Shown here piece by piece: positions 1 to 8,386 of a DNA stretch of 64,000 nt. The notes under the pieces were generated by a model, which was given only the letters and a program-made list of their open reading frames with translations, searched no databases and was not told the DNA's origin. A program made the position numbers and the translations under genes. The first letter of the stretch is position 1, and each line of letters opens with the position of its first letter. The DNA is from Bradyrhizobium arachidis. Lineage in GTDB: Bacteria > Pseudomonadota > Alphaproteobacteria > Rhizobiales > Xanthobacteraceae. The stretch lies in contig NZ_CP030050.1 of NCBI RefSeq assembly GCF_015291705.1, forward strand, positions 4,588,001 through 4,652,000. Direction: 5' to 3'.

Positions 1-114
1 ATGCGGCTGCGCCAGCTTGATGTCGAGCGACCCGTCGCTGGAGTGCGCGGTACCGTCGGAGCCGGAGGTGACGTGGGTCTTGCCGGTGAAGAGGAGCTTG
101 GCAGCGGTCGACAT
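1..114 (-). CDS. ohr: Organic hydroperoxide reductase Ohr (OsmC family), N-terminal part
   Basis: These are the first 38 codons only; the rest lies outside the window. The fragment reads MSTAAKLLFTGKTHVTSG and then a S-S-D-G-S-L-D-I-K-L stretch, the usual N-terminal pattern of Ohr proteins. Ohr enzymes reduce organic hydroperoxides with two cysteine thiols, recycled through lipoyl proteins; neither cysteine falls in this fragment. The gene points away from a MarR-type regulator with OhrR features, the standard ohr/ohrR arrangement, and two copies of one inverted repeat lie in the shared spacer. The call rests on the N-terminal match plus this context. A general OsmC protein is the main alternative. 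Confidence 0.85.
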   Translation of the reverse strand, partial: MSTAAKLLFTGKTHVTSGSDGTAHSSDGSLDIKLAQPH

Positions 115-146
115 GGCGGAATTCCTTTCGGGTCAATATAGATCGG

Positions 147-163
147 ATCCGATCTAATCGGAT
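147..163. promoter_or_regulatory. ohr operator: Probable OhrR operator, copy 1
   Basis: Perfect inverted repeat ATCCGAT-CTA-ATCGGAT, 33 bp upstream of the ohr start codon. A near-identical copy lies 57 bp away, nearer ohrR. The dyad and its place between ohr and a MarR/OhrR regulator suggest repressor binding. The binding itself is inferred. Confidence 0.7.
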
Positions 164-203
164 ACGCGTTGAAATAAACCCGATGCCCGGACCGGTCAAG
201 CTC

Positions 204-220
204 TTCCGATTTAATCGGAT
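204..220. promoter_or_regulatory. ohr operator: Probable OhrR operator, copy 2
   Basis: Inverted repeat TTCCGAT-TTA-ATCGGAT, one outer mismatch from a perfect dyad and 15 of 17 bases identical to the first copy. It lies 44 bp upstream of the ohrR GTG start, so it could serve autoregulation, while the first copy faces ohr. Confidence 0.65.
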
Positions 221-264
221 GCGATTTATATGGGTTGCGAGATCACGAATTGCGGAGGTTCCCC

Positions 265-735
265 GTGGCCCGTACCCCCAAAGCCGCAGAAAAGCGGCGA
301 AAACTGTCGAATTTCCTGTGCTTTGCGGTCTATTCGGCCAATCTCGCCTTCGGCCGCGCCTACAAGCCGCTGCTGGACAAGGTCGGGCTGACCTACACCC
401 AGTACATCGCGATGGTGGCGCTGTCGGACCAGGACGAGCTGACCGTCAGCGCGCTCGGCGAGAAGCTGTTTCTGGAATCCAACACGCTGACGCCGATCCT
501 GAAGAAGCTCGAGCAGATGGGGCTGATCAAGCGGCACCGCGATCCCGCCGACGAACGGCAGGTGCGCCTGAGCCTAACGCCGGCGGGGCGCAAGCTGATT
601 GAGCAGGATCTCGGCGGGTCCCTGATCGAGGCGACCGGCCTCGGCGACGAGTTTCCAGTGGTGCAGCAGACGGTGAGCCGCTTGCGCGACAATCTACTGC
701 GCGCGACGCAAGCGGACGACGCAAAGAAGCGCTAA
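265..735 (+). CDS. ohrR: MarR-family organic-peroxide sensor OhrR
   Basis: A 156-residue winged-helix repressor of the MarR family that controls ohr. The conserved reactive cysteine is C19 (NFLCFAVYSANLAF). The two tyrosines that contact it in Bacillus OhrR lie at the same spacings here, Y33 and Y44 (+14 and +25). There is no second cysteine, so it belongs to the one-Cys class, which needs a small thiol for full oxidation, rather than the two-Cys Xanthomonas class. The GTG start is chosen because GGAGG ends 6 nt before it and the conserved region begins soon after; an in-frame TTG ten codons upstream lacks this spacing. The gene is divergent from ohr with twin operators in the spacer. Confidence 0.9.
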   Translation: MARTPKAAEKRRKLSNFLCFAVYSANLAFGRAYKPLLDKVGLTYTQYIAMVALSDQDELTVSALGEKLFLESNTLTPILKKLEQMGLIKRHRDPADERQVRLSLTPAGRKLIEQDLGGSLIEATGLGDEFPVVQQTVSRLRDNLLRATQADDAKKR

Positions 736-811
736 TTAACGCGCCAGGTGAGGGCGGCCCGAGGCGAATGCCGCCTCCGACGCGAGGATGAAAGACGAGC
801 GCGTCCCCGAT

Positions 812-961
812 CTAGCAGGGCGCGCGCGGAATCATCCACGTCGCGAAGGTCTGCCACTTGCCGTCTTCGCGCCGGCGTTGATAGGCGACGAAGTCGGCGT
901 CTTCGCCATGCATGAGCTCATAGCGATGGGTTTTGGCGGATGCCGTGCTGGATTTGGTCAT
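812..961 (-). CDS. Small hypothetical protein, 49 aa
   Basis: An ATG-initiated frame of 49 codons starting MTKSSTASAKTHRYELMHGE and ending in MIPRAPC. Upstream on its strand is GGAGACCTTCC before the ATG, a usable ribosome site. The composition is that of a folded basic/aromatic protein (Y, W, F, R), with a DFVAYQRRREDGKWQTFATW core, rather than a random GC-rich shadow. No family was recognised. It sits alone between ohrR and the vWA operon, convergent with ohrR. Its expression is not proven. Confidence 0.55.
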   Translation of the reverse strand: MTKSSTASAKTHRYELMHGEDADFVAYQRRREDGKWQTFATWMIPRAPC

Positions 962-1078
962 GGAAGGTCTCCATCTGGAATGGACTTTCCATTGAGCTAG
1001 TTGCGGTGCAGCATGGCGCCAGTGGGAGGATGAGGATCATCCCATCACGTTCTGGAGAGGCTTTGCGTCGTCTTCACA
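962..1078. other. Short spacer
   Basis: No gene, repeat or clear terminator was seen here. It lies between the 3' end of the vWA operon and the start of the 49-codon ORF, so it would carry the operon terminator and that ORF's promoter if either exists. Confidence 0.3.
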
Positions 1079-2260
1079 TCAGCTTACGGGCCGGATCAGC
1101 TTGATATCCCGGTCGGCGGCCCAGTCGGCGATGTCCTCGCGCTTCAGCGCTGTCGCCATCAGATCTGGAAACTGATCCGGCGTGCAGGCAAAGACGGGAA
1201 TGCCGAGGCTGGCGACCCTCGCAGACAGTACGGGGTCGTACGAGGGGCGGCCGGTGTCGGTCAGGGCCAGAAGCACGATCACGTTGATCCCGCGCGTTGC
1301 AAGCCGGGCCAGCCGGTCAACCAGCGCATCCGCATTGCCGCCTTCGTAGAGGTCAGTGATCAGGATCAGATGCGCCTTGGACGGCCGCTCGATGCGCTCC
1401 TCGCAGTAGGCGACCGCGCTGTTGATGTCGGTGCCGCCGCCGAGCTGGACGCCGAACAGCACTTCGACGGGATCGGCGAGCTCTTCCGTCAGGTCCACGA
1501 TCGCGGTGTCGAAGCAGACGAGCTTGGTCGCGACCACCGGCAGCGAGGCCATGACCGCCGCGAAGATCGAAGCATAGACGACGGAGGTTGCCATCGATCC
1601 CGATTGGTCGACGCACAGCATCACCTCGTCGAGATCGACGATGCGGCGTTGCTGGCGCAGGAATCCGATCAGCCGTTCCGGTACCACGGTGCGATGCTCC
1701 GGCTGGTAATGGCGCAGATTGGCCTTGATGGTGCGCGGCCAGTCGATGTCGGCGAAGCGCGGGCGATTGGTGCGCAGCGAACGGTTCAGCGCGCCGCGGA
1801 TCGCGTCAGCTGTGCGCCGCTCGAGCCGCTCCATCAGCTCGGCCACCACCTTTGCGATCACAATTCGTGCGGTGTCCTTGGTCTTCTCCGGCATCACGAC
1901 GCGCAGCGCGACGAGGTCTGCGATCAGGTTCACGTCCGCTTCGACGGTTGCGAGAAATTCGGGCTCGAGCAGCATCTGGCGCAGTCCTTTGCGCTCGAAG
2001 GCGTCTTTCTGGATCACCTGCACCACGGGGGCAGGGAAGAACTCCCTGATATCGCCGAGCCACTTGGCGACGCGCGGTGCCGAGCCACCGAGACCGCCGC
2101 GGCCTTTCTTCGGCGCGTCGTCGCCGTTGCCGTAGAGCGCGGTCAGGGCCTCCGACATGCGGCGATCGCTGTCTGACAGCGTGATCGTGTTTCCCGCGTC
2201 GTCGACATCGACGCCGAGAGCCAGCGTCCAGCGGCGGTTGCGCTCGTCTGTCTGGCTCAT
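1079..2260 (-). CDS. VWA domain-containing protein of a MoxR-vWA operon
   Basis: A 393-residue protein with an alpha-helical N-terminal half and a C-terminal von Willebrand factor A domain (about residues 208-390). The metal-ion-dependent adhesion site is intact: D218-x-S220-x-S222 in CVDQSGSMATS, with a GGGTD threonine at 277. Such proteins (CoxE, ViaA, NorD, CbbO types) act as substrate adaptors for MoxR AAA+ ATPases in the cytoplasm, and a MoxR ATPase is encoded two genes upstream. Its ATG overlaps the stop of the DUF5682 gene (ATGA), showing translational coupling. It is the last gene of the five-gene operon. The biological substrate is unknown. Confidence 0.88.
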   Translation of the reverse strand: MSQTDERNRRWTLALGVDVDDAGNTITLSDSDRRMSEALTALYGNGDDAPKKGRGGLGGSAPRVAKWLGDIREFFPAPVVQVIQKDAFERKGLRQMLLEPEFLATVEADVNLIADLVALRVVMPEKTKDTARIVIAKVVAELMERLERRTADAIRGALNRSLRTNRPRFADIDWPRTIKANLRHYQPEHRTVVPERLIGFLRQQRRIVDLDEVMLCVDQSGSMATSVVYASIFAAVMASLPVVATKLVCFDTAIVDLTEELADPVEVLFGVQLGGGTDINSAVAYCEERIERPSKAHLILITDLYEGGNADALVDRLARLATRGINVIVLLALTDTGRPSYDPVLSARVASLGIPVFACTPDQFPDLMATALKREDIADWAADRDIKLIRPVS

Positions 2261-4482
2261 CGTGGAGCTCCGGAGTTGAGCAGTGCAATCACGCGGGCCG
2301 CGTGCTGCGGCCAGATGGCTGCCGCATCCGGGATGAGCCGATATCCCTTCGCGCCACCAGCGCTCCGCGCAAACAAGGCATCCATCAAGCGCCTGCGCTC
2401 GTTGCGGTCCAGTGCCGAGAAGACTCGGCGGAACAGCGGCAGGCTGCCGGTAAAGGCTTCATCGTCGAGTGACAGCAGCCAGCCGTCCACCGCGCCGCGC
2501 AACGCCGCGTCGTGGATCAGCCGCTGACCTGCGCCCTCGAAGAAGCCTTCGAAGAAACCCGCGGCCTCGGGAACCGGCGTGCCGGGCGACAGCATTCGCG
2601 CGAGCAGGTCGGTGGTGTGATCGGCGGCCAGCAACTCGGCTTCATAGAGCAACCGCGCGGCGGTGCCGGCAATCAGCCGGGTGGTCTGGTCATCGTGCAG
2701 AACGGCCGTCAACGCCTCGCGCCATTTGGCGACGATGTCAGCTTCGAGCTGGGCCAGTTGAATCGCGGCATCGGCTGCGAGGATGGCACCGCGCAGCTTG
2801 CTTGCTGCCGGAACGTCCAGGTTGCGCGCGGCGTAGGGCAAAGCGAGCGCTGCCTGCACCACGATCCGCGGCATCAGGGCCTTCAGATGCTCGACGGTGC
2901 CGGCGCGCGCCTCGCCGTAGCGCAGGATGTCGGCCATCGGCGGCAGTGCGCCGAGCAGCGACTGGCCGTCGCTGGTGAGGGCTGCCTTGGTCTCTAGGGC
3001 AGCGATGCCGGACTCGGTGGCGCGCGGCAGATCGGCGATCATGGCGTTGCGCACAAGGCTCGCGAGGGCGCCGAGGTCCGCCTCCTTGCCCATCGCCTCG
3101 ATCAGGCGGCCGGCGGCTGCTTCCGCGATGGTGGAGCCATAGAGCAGGTTCTCGACCAGCCGCACCGCGAATTCGGGCTCCCAGCGCAATTGCCAGTTCT
3201 CGCGGAACGTGCCGCGGCTGCGGCCAGCGTCCGTCAATCGTCCCCATGGCACATCGAGCGCGCCCAGACGATGCAGCAGCGTTGAACGCATCAGCCCGCT
3301 TTCGCTGCGCAGATCGAGCGTCAGCGGCCGCTCGAGCGCTTCCGGCTTCAGCCGCGTTGCCTTTTGCTGGCGCTGGAGATCTTCCAGGAGCGGCGCCAGC
3401 GGTGTCGCCGACGGGATCGATCCGACACCCGCGCCGACCAGGAGCTCGGCCGCGACGTCGTTCCACATGGCGCGCTCGCCGTTGCACAGGCAGGCGATCG
3501 CTGCCTCGCGCAGCTCCTCGAATCCGGGCGAGGGCCGCTCGCGTAGTGCCGCGAGCGCGACGCCAAGACGCTGCGCCTCGATCACCGAAGCAGTCGAGAC
3601 GAAATGACCGCGCTCGCGTAGCACGCGCGTTACCTTGGCGAGCCAAAGGGAGGCCCGGTCGCCGTCGCGGGTATCCCAGAGATGCGCGCACCAGCCGGGC
3701 GCGACCACGCCCGCGCCATAGCCGCTCGCGCGCGACAGGCGCGGGGCCGTCCACGGCGCCCAGGTCGCCTTGATCTTCGTCTTCGGCCGGGCCTTGAGCA
3801 CTTCGCGGTCGGCCGCAAGGCTGCGACGCTCGGCCAGCGCCGGCACGTGCCAGGCGCCGCAGACGACCGCGATAGCACCACCGTACTCCTTCGTTGCCTT
3901 GGCGATCTCGATCCGCATATGGGCTTCGCGCGCGGCCTCTCGGGCGGTGAGCAGTTTTGCCTCGGCGCGCAATGCCGTCATCGCATCCGCAACGGCGGTG
4001 AACACGGGCCCCGATGCGGGATTTTCCTCGATGACATCGGACCACCAGGACTCGCCGTCGTCATAGCCGGCGGCGGTCGCGAGTGCCCCGATCGGGTCAT
4101 AGCTGATGGGATCGTCATCGGCCTTCGTCGCGGTCTCCTCCGCGATCTCGCTTGCCGCGACGCCCAGCCGGTCGGATGCCGGCAGGTCGATGAACCGCAG
4201 TGCTGCGCGGTGACGCACCGCCCAGCGCGTGGCCTGATATTCCGGCGAATACTCCGCAAAGGGAAAGAAGCTCGCATTTGCCGGATTGTCTTCGGCATAG
4301 GTCAGTAGCGCCACCGGCGTCACCATATCAGGGTCGGCAAGCATGGGCAGCAGCTCGGAAGCATCCGACGGCCCTTCGATCAGCACCGCGATCGGCTTCA
4401 GCGCATCGAGCGCTTCCACCAGCCGCCGGGCCGATCCGGGCCCATGGTGCCGGATGCCGAACAGGTGAACATCGCCGGCCAT
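2257..4482 (-). CDS. DUF5682 family protein, TraB/EreA-like motifs
   Basis: A 741-residue protein that matches DUF5682 as I know it. The N-terminus has HLFGIRHHGPGS (residues 6-17), then VLIEGPSD around 33-40, and later AVVCGAWHVPAL around 205-216. The order G-x-x-H-H, E-G-P, G-A-x-H resembles the TraB/ChaN/erythromycin-esterase group, whose His and Glu residues form an active site; that link is my inference. The remaining ~500 residues are helical and may be a repeat scaffold. No signal peptide is visible, so it is probably cytosolic. It is coupled at both ends: 4 bp after the AAA+ gene and ATGA-overlapping the vWA gene. Enzymatic activity is unproven. Confidence 0.85.
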   Translation of the reverse strand: MAGDVHLFGIRHHGPGSARRLVEALDALKPIAVLIEGPSDASELLPMLADPDMVTPVALLTYAEDNPANASFFPFAEYSPEYQATRWAVRHRAALRFIDLPASDRLGVAASEIAEETATKADDDPISYDPIGALATAAGYDDGESWWSDVIEENPASGPVFTAVADAMTALRAEAKLLTAREAAREAHMRIEIAKATKEYGGAIAVVCGAWHVPALAERRSLAADREVLKARPKTKIKATWAPWTAPRLSRASGYGAGVVAPGWCAHLWDTRDGDRASLWLAKVTRVLRERGHFVSTASVIEAQRLGVALAALRERPSPGFEELREAAIACLCNGERAMWNDVAAELLVGAGVGSIPSATPLAPLLEDLQRQQKATRLKPEALERPLTLDLRSESGLMRSTLLHRLGALDVPWGRLTDAGRSRGTFRENWQLRWEPEFAVRLVENLLYGSTIAEAAAGRLIEAMGKEADLGALASLVRNAMIADLPRATESGIAALETKAALTSDGQSLLGALPPMADILRYGEARAGTVEHLKALMPRIVVQAALALPYAARNLDVPAASKLRGAILAADAAIQLAQLEADIVAKWREALTAVLHDDQTTRLIAGTAARLLYEAELLAADHTTDLLARMLSPGTPVPEAAGFFEGFFEGAGQRLIHDAALRGAVDGWLLSLDDEAFTGSLPLFRRVFSALDRNERRRLMDALFARSAGGAKGYRLIPDAAAIWPQHAARVIALLNSGAPR

Positions 4483-4486
4483 GGTG

Positions 4487-5563
4487 TCAGATCAGATCGG
4501 TCAGCGAGGCGTAATAGCCTTCAAAGCCGCGCTTCTTCTTCAGCACGGTCTCGAGATATTCGCCGAGCACGGCCGTATCCTGTACAGGATCCTTGACCAC
4601 CGCGCCGATCATGTTGCTGGCCAGCGTTTCCGGCGTCAGCTTGCCGTCGTTGAAGAAGGTCGCCTGGCTGATGCCACCGACCATGACCGCGATCGCCTCG
4701 GCTGTCGACAGGCCGCCGGACGGAGATTTCAGCGCGACCTTGCCGTCCTCGGTCGAGCCCGAACGCAGCTCGCGGAAGATCGCGACCACTCGCGCGACTT
4801 CTTCGGCGACGTTCTTCGGTGCCGGCAGATCGAGGTTCTGCGCCATCTCACTGACGCGCTTGACGACGATCGACACTTCTTCCGCAGCGCTGTCGGGCAG
4901 CGGCAGCACGACGACGTTGAAGCGGCGCTTGAGCGCGGAGGACAGCTCGTTGACGCCCTTGTCGCGATTGTTGGCGGTCGCGATGATGTTGAAGCCACGC
5001 TGCGCATAGACGGCGGTGTTGAGCTCCGGGATCGGCATCATCTTCTCGGACAGCACGGTGATCAGCGTATCCTGCACGTCGCTGCCCATCCGCGTCAGCT
5101 CCTCGAACCGGCAGAGCTTGCCGCCCTCCATCGCGCGCATCAGCGGAGTCGGCACCAGCGCGTCGCGGCTCGGCCCGTGAGCGAGCAACTGGGCGTAATT
5201 CCAGCCATAGCGGATCTGGTTCTCGTCGGTCCCGGCGGTGCACTGGATCACGAGCGTGGAGTCGCCGGTGATGCCGGCGGCAAGATGCTCGGAGACCCAC
5301 GACTTGGCCGTGCCGGGTACGCCGAGCAGCAGCAGCGCGCGGTCGGTTGCCAGCGTCGCGACGGCGGTCTCGATCAGCCGCTTGTCGCCGACATATTTGG
5401 GCGTGATCGCCGTGCCGTCGGCTGCCTTGCCGCCCATCAGATAGGTCACGACCTGGCGCGGCGACAGGGCCCAGCCCGGCGGACGATGGCCGTCGCCGGC
5501 CGCAAGCGCCTTCAGCTCGGCCGCAAAGCTTTCCTCGGCGGGCAACCGCAGTTTCTCGCTCAT
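4487..5563 (-). CDS. MoxR-type AAA+ ATPase
   Basis: A 358-residue AAA+ ATPase of MoxR type. It has Walker A GVPGTAKS (81-88), a Walker B-like CRFEE (151-155), sensor 1 in IIATANNRD (193-201) and an arginine-finger region SSALKRRF (208-215). Walker B has FEE in place of the usual DE, common in this subfamily. MoxR proteins remodel protein complexes together with a vWA partner, here two genes downstream. Its ATG overlaps the stop of the DUF5691 gene (ATGA). It is the energy-using centre of the operon. CbbQ, NorQ and RavA are relatives, but no Calvin-cycle or nitric-oxide genes are nearby, so none of those roles applies. Confidence 0.9.
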   Translation of the reverse strand: MSEKLRLPAEESFAAELKALAAGDGHRPPGWALSPRQVVTYLMGGKAADGTAITPKYVGDKRLIETAVATLATDRALLLLGVPGTAKSWVSEHLAAGITGDSTLVIQCTAGTDENQIRYGWNYAQLLAHGPSRDALVPTPLMRAMEGGKLCRFEELTRMGSDVQDTLITVLSEKMMPIPELNTAVYAQRGFNIIATANNRDKGVNELSSALKRRFNVVVLPLPDSAAEEVSIVVKRVSEMAQNLDLPAPKNVAEEVARVVAIFRELRSGSTEDGKVALKSPSGGLSTAEAIAVMVGGISQATFFNDGKLTPETLASNMIGAVVKDPVQDTAVLGEYLETVLKKKRGFEGYYASLTDLI

Positions 5564-7005
5564 GGGTTTTCTCCATCATCGTCCAAAGCGGCGTTGAGCC
5601 GCAGCGTGTCGAGGCGCGGGTCGCCCTGCAGCAGGCCTGCGCCGGTCAGGCGCTGCAGGGTCTGCTGCGCCGCCGTGCGCGAGGCCAGCAACCCCAGCGC
5701 ATGAAGTTCCGCAACATGATCGGACGGCTTTGCATCATCGCGCTGAAGCTCGGCCAGCAGCTTGGCGCCGGCAGGCGCCGACAGCGGATCGTCGAGGCGC
5801 GCGGCAGCGCCGGCGATCACCTGCGCCATCTCGAAGCCGATGCCGTGTGTGCGCAAACCCGCTGCCGCAAACCTCGCCCGCTCGGCGGGCGCAAGTCGGG
5901 GTGCGAGCGCCACGATGAGACCGGTTGCATCGTGTTGGCTGACGATTCCGGCTGCCTGCTCGAGCTGCGCATCGGTACCGGTCTCCAAAATCAACTTGAT
6001 CAGCCCCGCGTCGGCTGCCGGGTCCACGTTCCAGTCCCACGCGGCGATCAGATCCTGCGGGCTGAGACCGAGCGTGCCCGAGAATGACATCAGATCGGTG
6101 CCGTCGAGCAGGGCTTTCCGCCGCTGCCACTGCGCCGGTGTCTTCGGAGTTTCGATGTGGATCACGTGGGAGCGGCGCAGCAGCCCCTTCATCTTCACCG
6201 AGAAGAAGCCGGCGAGCTCCGCAACATCCTCGCCCGCCGCAGGACCATGTCCGAGACGTGCAAGCATGGATGTTGCAAGCGCCTTGATCTTCGGCGCGCG
6301 ATCGCTGGCCGCGAGCTCCTCGAGAAAGGCAGCGTCGTCGCCGGACAATCGCTCCGACAGCAGCGACAACAGGCGCAGCCGCGCATCGGCATTCTCGCCG
6401 CCGAGTTTTGCTTCGAGCAGCACCCGTGCCGCAGATGGATCGCGCCGCCTGAGCCCGATCAATGCGGCCTTGCGCGCGGCCGGCCAGAAGTCTTCCCAAT
6501 TCTCCGCGGTGAGCTGGTCGCCGGTCTGTCGCCGCGTCGTCGCACCCGCTGCGGTGAATGCGGCCCAATCGCGCCAGGCGGCATAGACGTCGGGCGCATC
6601 ATCGTCGTTCGCGTCCGGCATCCAGTCGGCAGGATGCGTCGTCCAGCCGCGCGCGGCGAGGAAATGGACGGTTTCGGTTCTGGAAGCCGCATCCTTGCTC
6701 GCCGCAAGGATCCGGCGCACCAGCGGCCGCAATGTCTCTGGCACAGTCGGCAGCGCGAGCGCGGGAATGTCGGGCAATACGCGCAGCGCCGACGACGGCT
6801 CGGTCGTCACGGTCGCACCGAGGAACTGCCCCGACAAAGCGAGCAGTCGCAGCTCGGCCTCGACGGGATCGTCGCCAAGCTCGGCGTTCCAGAACGACGC
6901 GGCGGATGCGGCGGCCGAGCCCATGGTCCAGCGCGTCACGACCGCGCCCATGGCCTCGAAGATCGCTTCGGCTGTGATCGCTTCAGCTCTGATCGCTTCA
7001 GTCAT
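5560..7005 (-). CDS. DUF5691 family protein, helical repeat
   Basis: A 481-residue Ala- and Leu-rich protein, with no signal peptide, built of amphipathic helices and ending in a helical C-terminus. It fits DUF5691, found with DUF5682 and SWIM genes in such operons. No catalytic motif is apparent, so a scaffold or adaptor role is the simplest reading. The first residues contain repeated AEAI units encoded by a 15-bp tandem repeat at the start codon. Its start overlaps the SWIM gene stop by 8 bp and its stop overlaps the AAA+ start. The family name rests on context and general resemblance. Confidence 0.75.
   Translation of the reverse strand: MTEAIRAEAITAEAIFEAMGAVVTRWTMGSAAASAASFWNAELGDDPVEAELRLLALSGQFLGATVTTEPSSALRVLPDIPALALPTVPETLRPLVRRILAASKDAASRTETVHFLAARGWTTHPADWMPDANDDDAPDVYAAWRDWAAFTAAGATTRRQTGDQLTAENWEDFWPAARKAALIGLRRRDPSAARVLLEAKLGGENADARLRLLSLLSERLSGDDAAFLEELAASDRAPKIKALATSMLARLGHGPAAGEDVAELAGFFSVKMKGLLRRSHVIHIETPKTPAQWQRRKALLDGTDLMSFSGTLGLSPQDLIAAWDWNVDPAADAGLIKLILETGTDAQLEQAAGIVSQHDATGLIVALAPRLAPAERARFAAAGLRTHGIGFEMAQVIAGAAARLDDPLSAPAGAKLLAELQRDDAKPSDHVAELHALGLLASRTAAQQTLQRLTGAGLLQGDPRLDTLRLNAALDDDGENP
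6961..7005. repeat. 15-bp tandem repeat, three copies, at the DUF5691 start
   Basis: Three consecutive imperfect units of GATCGCTTCRGCTNT, the last running into the start codon of the minus-strand DUF5691 gene. They encode the repeated A-E-A-I at its N-terminus. Copy number could vary between strains without a frameshift, because the unit is 15 bp. Confidence 0.7.
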
Positions 7006-8386
7006 GGCCGGCGATCCTGCCCCAGGGGGTCTGCGCGGCGAGGATCGTGAGGCGATTGCCCGACCAGATCGCAGCTGTGCGCGTCAGCTCTGTGCCGGCC
7101 AGCAAACCCGCCGCGCTGCCGGTGATAGGCAAGGTGTCGGTGCCGTCCGCAGAGCGCCACCATGCGTGCCCAGCATCATCGCGCGCGATCCGTCCCTGCG
7201 GCAGCAGCAGCGGAACATCGATTGTCCAGGGCTCTGCCAGCAGAGGGCGCGTCAATGCGTGGGAGAGCGTCTCATCCGGCGCGGGCCATTCGTGCGTGAG
7301 GGTCTCCTCCGCAGCGTCGCGCCGCACCAGCAGGGCGCGCAGCGGCTGCTGCGACGGATAGAAGACGAGTTCCGCCTGGAAGCGTTCGCCGGGCGTAAAC
7401 ACCGAGCCGCGCCGTCCGGCACTCGCCGGGAAGAAGTCGAGCAGCATCGCAAATCGTGGCCCGGCCGCGCCGAGATTGAGCAGCCATGTGGTTTGCGAAA
7501 CCAGACCGTCGCGCCGCGTCTGCACTTGCTCAGCCAGCACTTCCCAGTGTCCGTTCACGTGCGGCGCTTGCGGATCGGCCAGCACCGTCTCGCGTGTCTC
7601 CGACGATGCGACAGCGCGCCGGATCTCGGCATCGCGTGGCGCCGCGCGGAAGGCGCGGGCCAAGAGAACCAGCTTGCCAAGCTCAACGACCGCGCCGCGC
7701 GGACGGTCGCCTGCGGCAAGCGCAAGCAGGCGCGCCGGCAATTCGTCGATCCGTCCGGCCAGCACCGCGGCCTTGCCGTCGACCAGCCGCGCGGCGATGC
7801 GCCGGCATCGCGCGGTCGCATCGTCGATGAAGCCGGACAAGCCCAGGCGGAGTTGATCGCCGATCCATTGCTCGAGTGCGTCAAGCGCATCGAGGATGGC
7901 GCGCTCGGTCTCCTCGTTGCGTTTGGCTGCCTGTGCCTCGCGCCGTGCTGCATCCTTCGGGTCTTCGGCGGCTTCAGGTTCGGCAGTGCGCGCGGCGCGC
8001 AAATCCTTCTCGCCGGCCGGAGCGGCGGCGCCTGCCGGTTTGGCGGCGGATGTGCCGCGCCGGCGGCCCAGCCAGTCGCTGACCCAGGCCGGCGTCTCGG
8101 CGGGCGCAAACGGCACGATCGATTCCGCGTTCAGCCACAACAGGCCGAGCACATGCTTGCAGGGGAATTTGCGCGACGGGCAGGTGCACTTGTTGCCGAG
8201 GTCGCGGAGATCGGCCATCACCCGGTACGGGTTGGCGCCGGAGCCTGCGCATTCACCCCAGATCAGCGCGCCATCCTGGCTTCCGCCGACGCCGGACCAT
8301 TTGGCAGGCTTGGCGAGTCCGGCGGCCGCCTTGAGCGAAGATTGATCGGTAGCGAGTTGCTCGACCGCCTTCAGATCAATCGCCAC
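6998..8386 (-). CDS. SWIM zinc finger family protein
   Basis: A 462-residue protein, first gene of the operon, with a GTG start preceded by AGGAAG. The SWIM zinc finger is complete: C67-x-C69-x6-C76-x-H78 in CTCPSRKFPCKHVLGLL. SWIM motifs bind zinc and serve DNA or protein contact in eukaryotic and bacterial proteins. An A/E/R-rich linker (about 105-150) follows, then a long C-terminal region without a recognised domain. As lead gene of an operon with MoxR, vWA, DUF5682 and DUF5691 it may recognise the target. That role is inference. Confidence 0.88.
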   Translation of the reverse strand: MAIDLKAVEQLATDQSSLKAAAGLAKPAKWSGVGGSQDGALIWGECAGSGANPYRVMADLRDLGNKCTCPSRKFPCKHVLGLLWLNAESIVPFAPAETPAWVSDWLGRRRGTSAAKPAGAAAPAGEKDLRAARTAEPEAAEDPKDAARREAQAAKRNEETERAILDALDALEQWIGDQLRLGLSGFIDDATARCRRIAARLVDGKAAVLAGRIDELPARLLALAAGDRPRGAVVELGKLVLLARAFRAAPRDAEIRRAVASSETRETVLADPQAPHVNGHWEVLAEQVQTRRDGLVSQTTWLLNLGAAGPRFAMLLDFFPASAGRRGSVFTPGERFQAELVFYPSQQPLRALLVRRDAAEETLTHEWPAPDETLSHALTRPLLAEPWTIDVPLLLPQGRIARDDAGHAWWRSADGTDTLPITGSAAGLLAGTELTRTAAIWSGNRLTILAAQTPWGRIAGHD

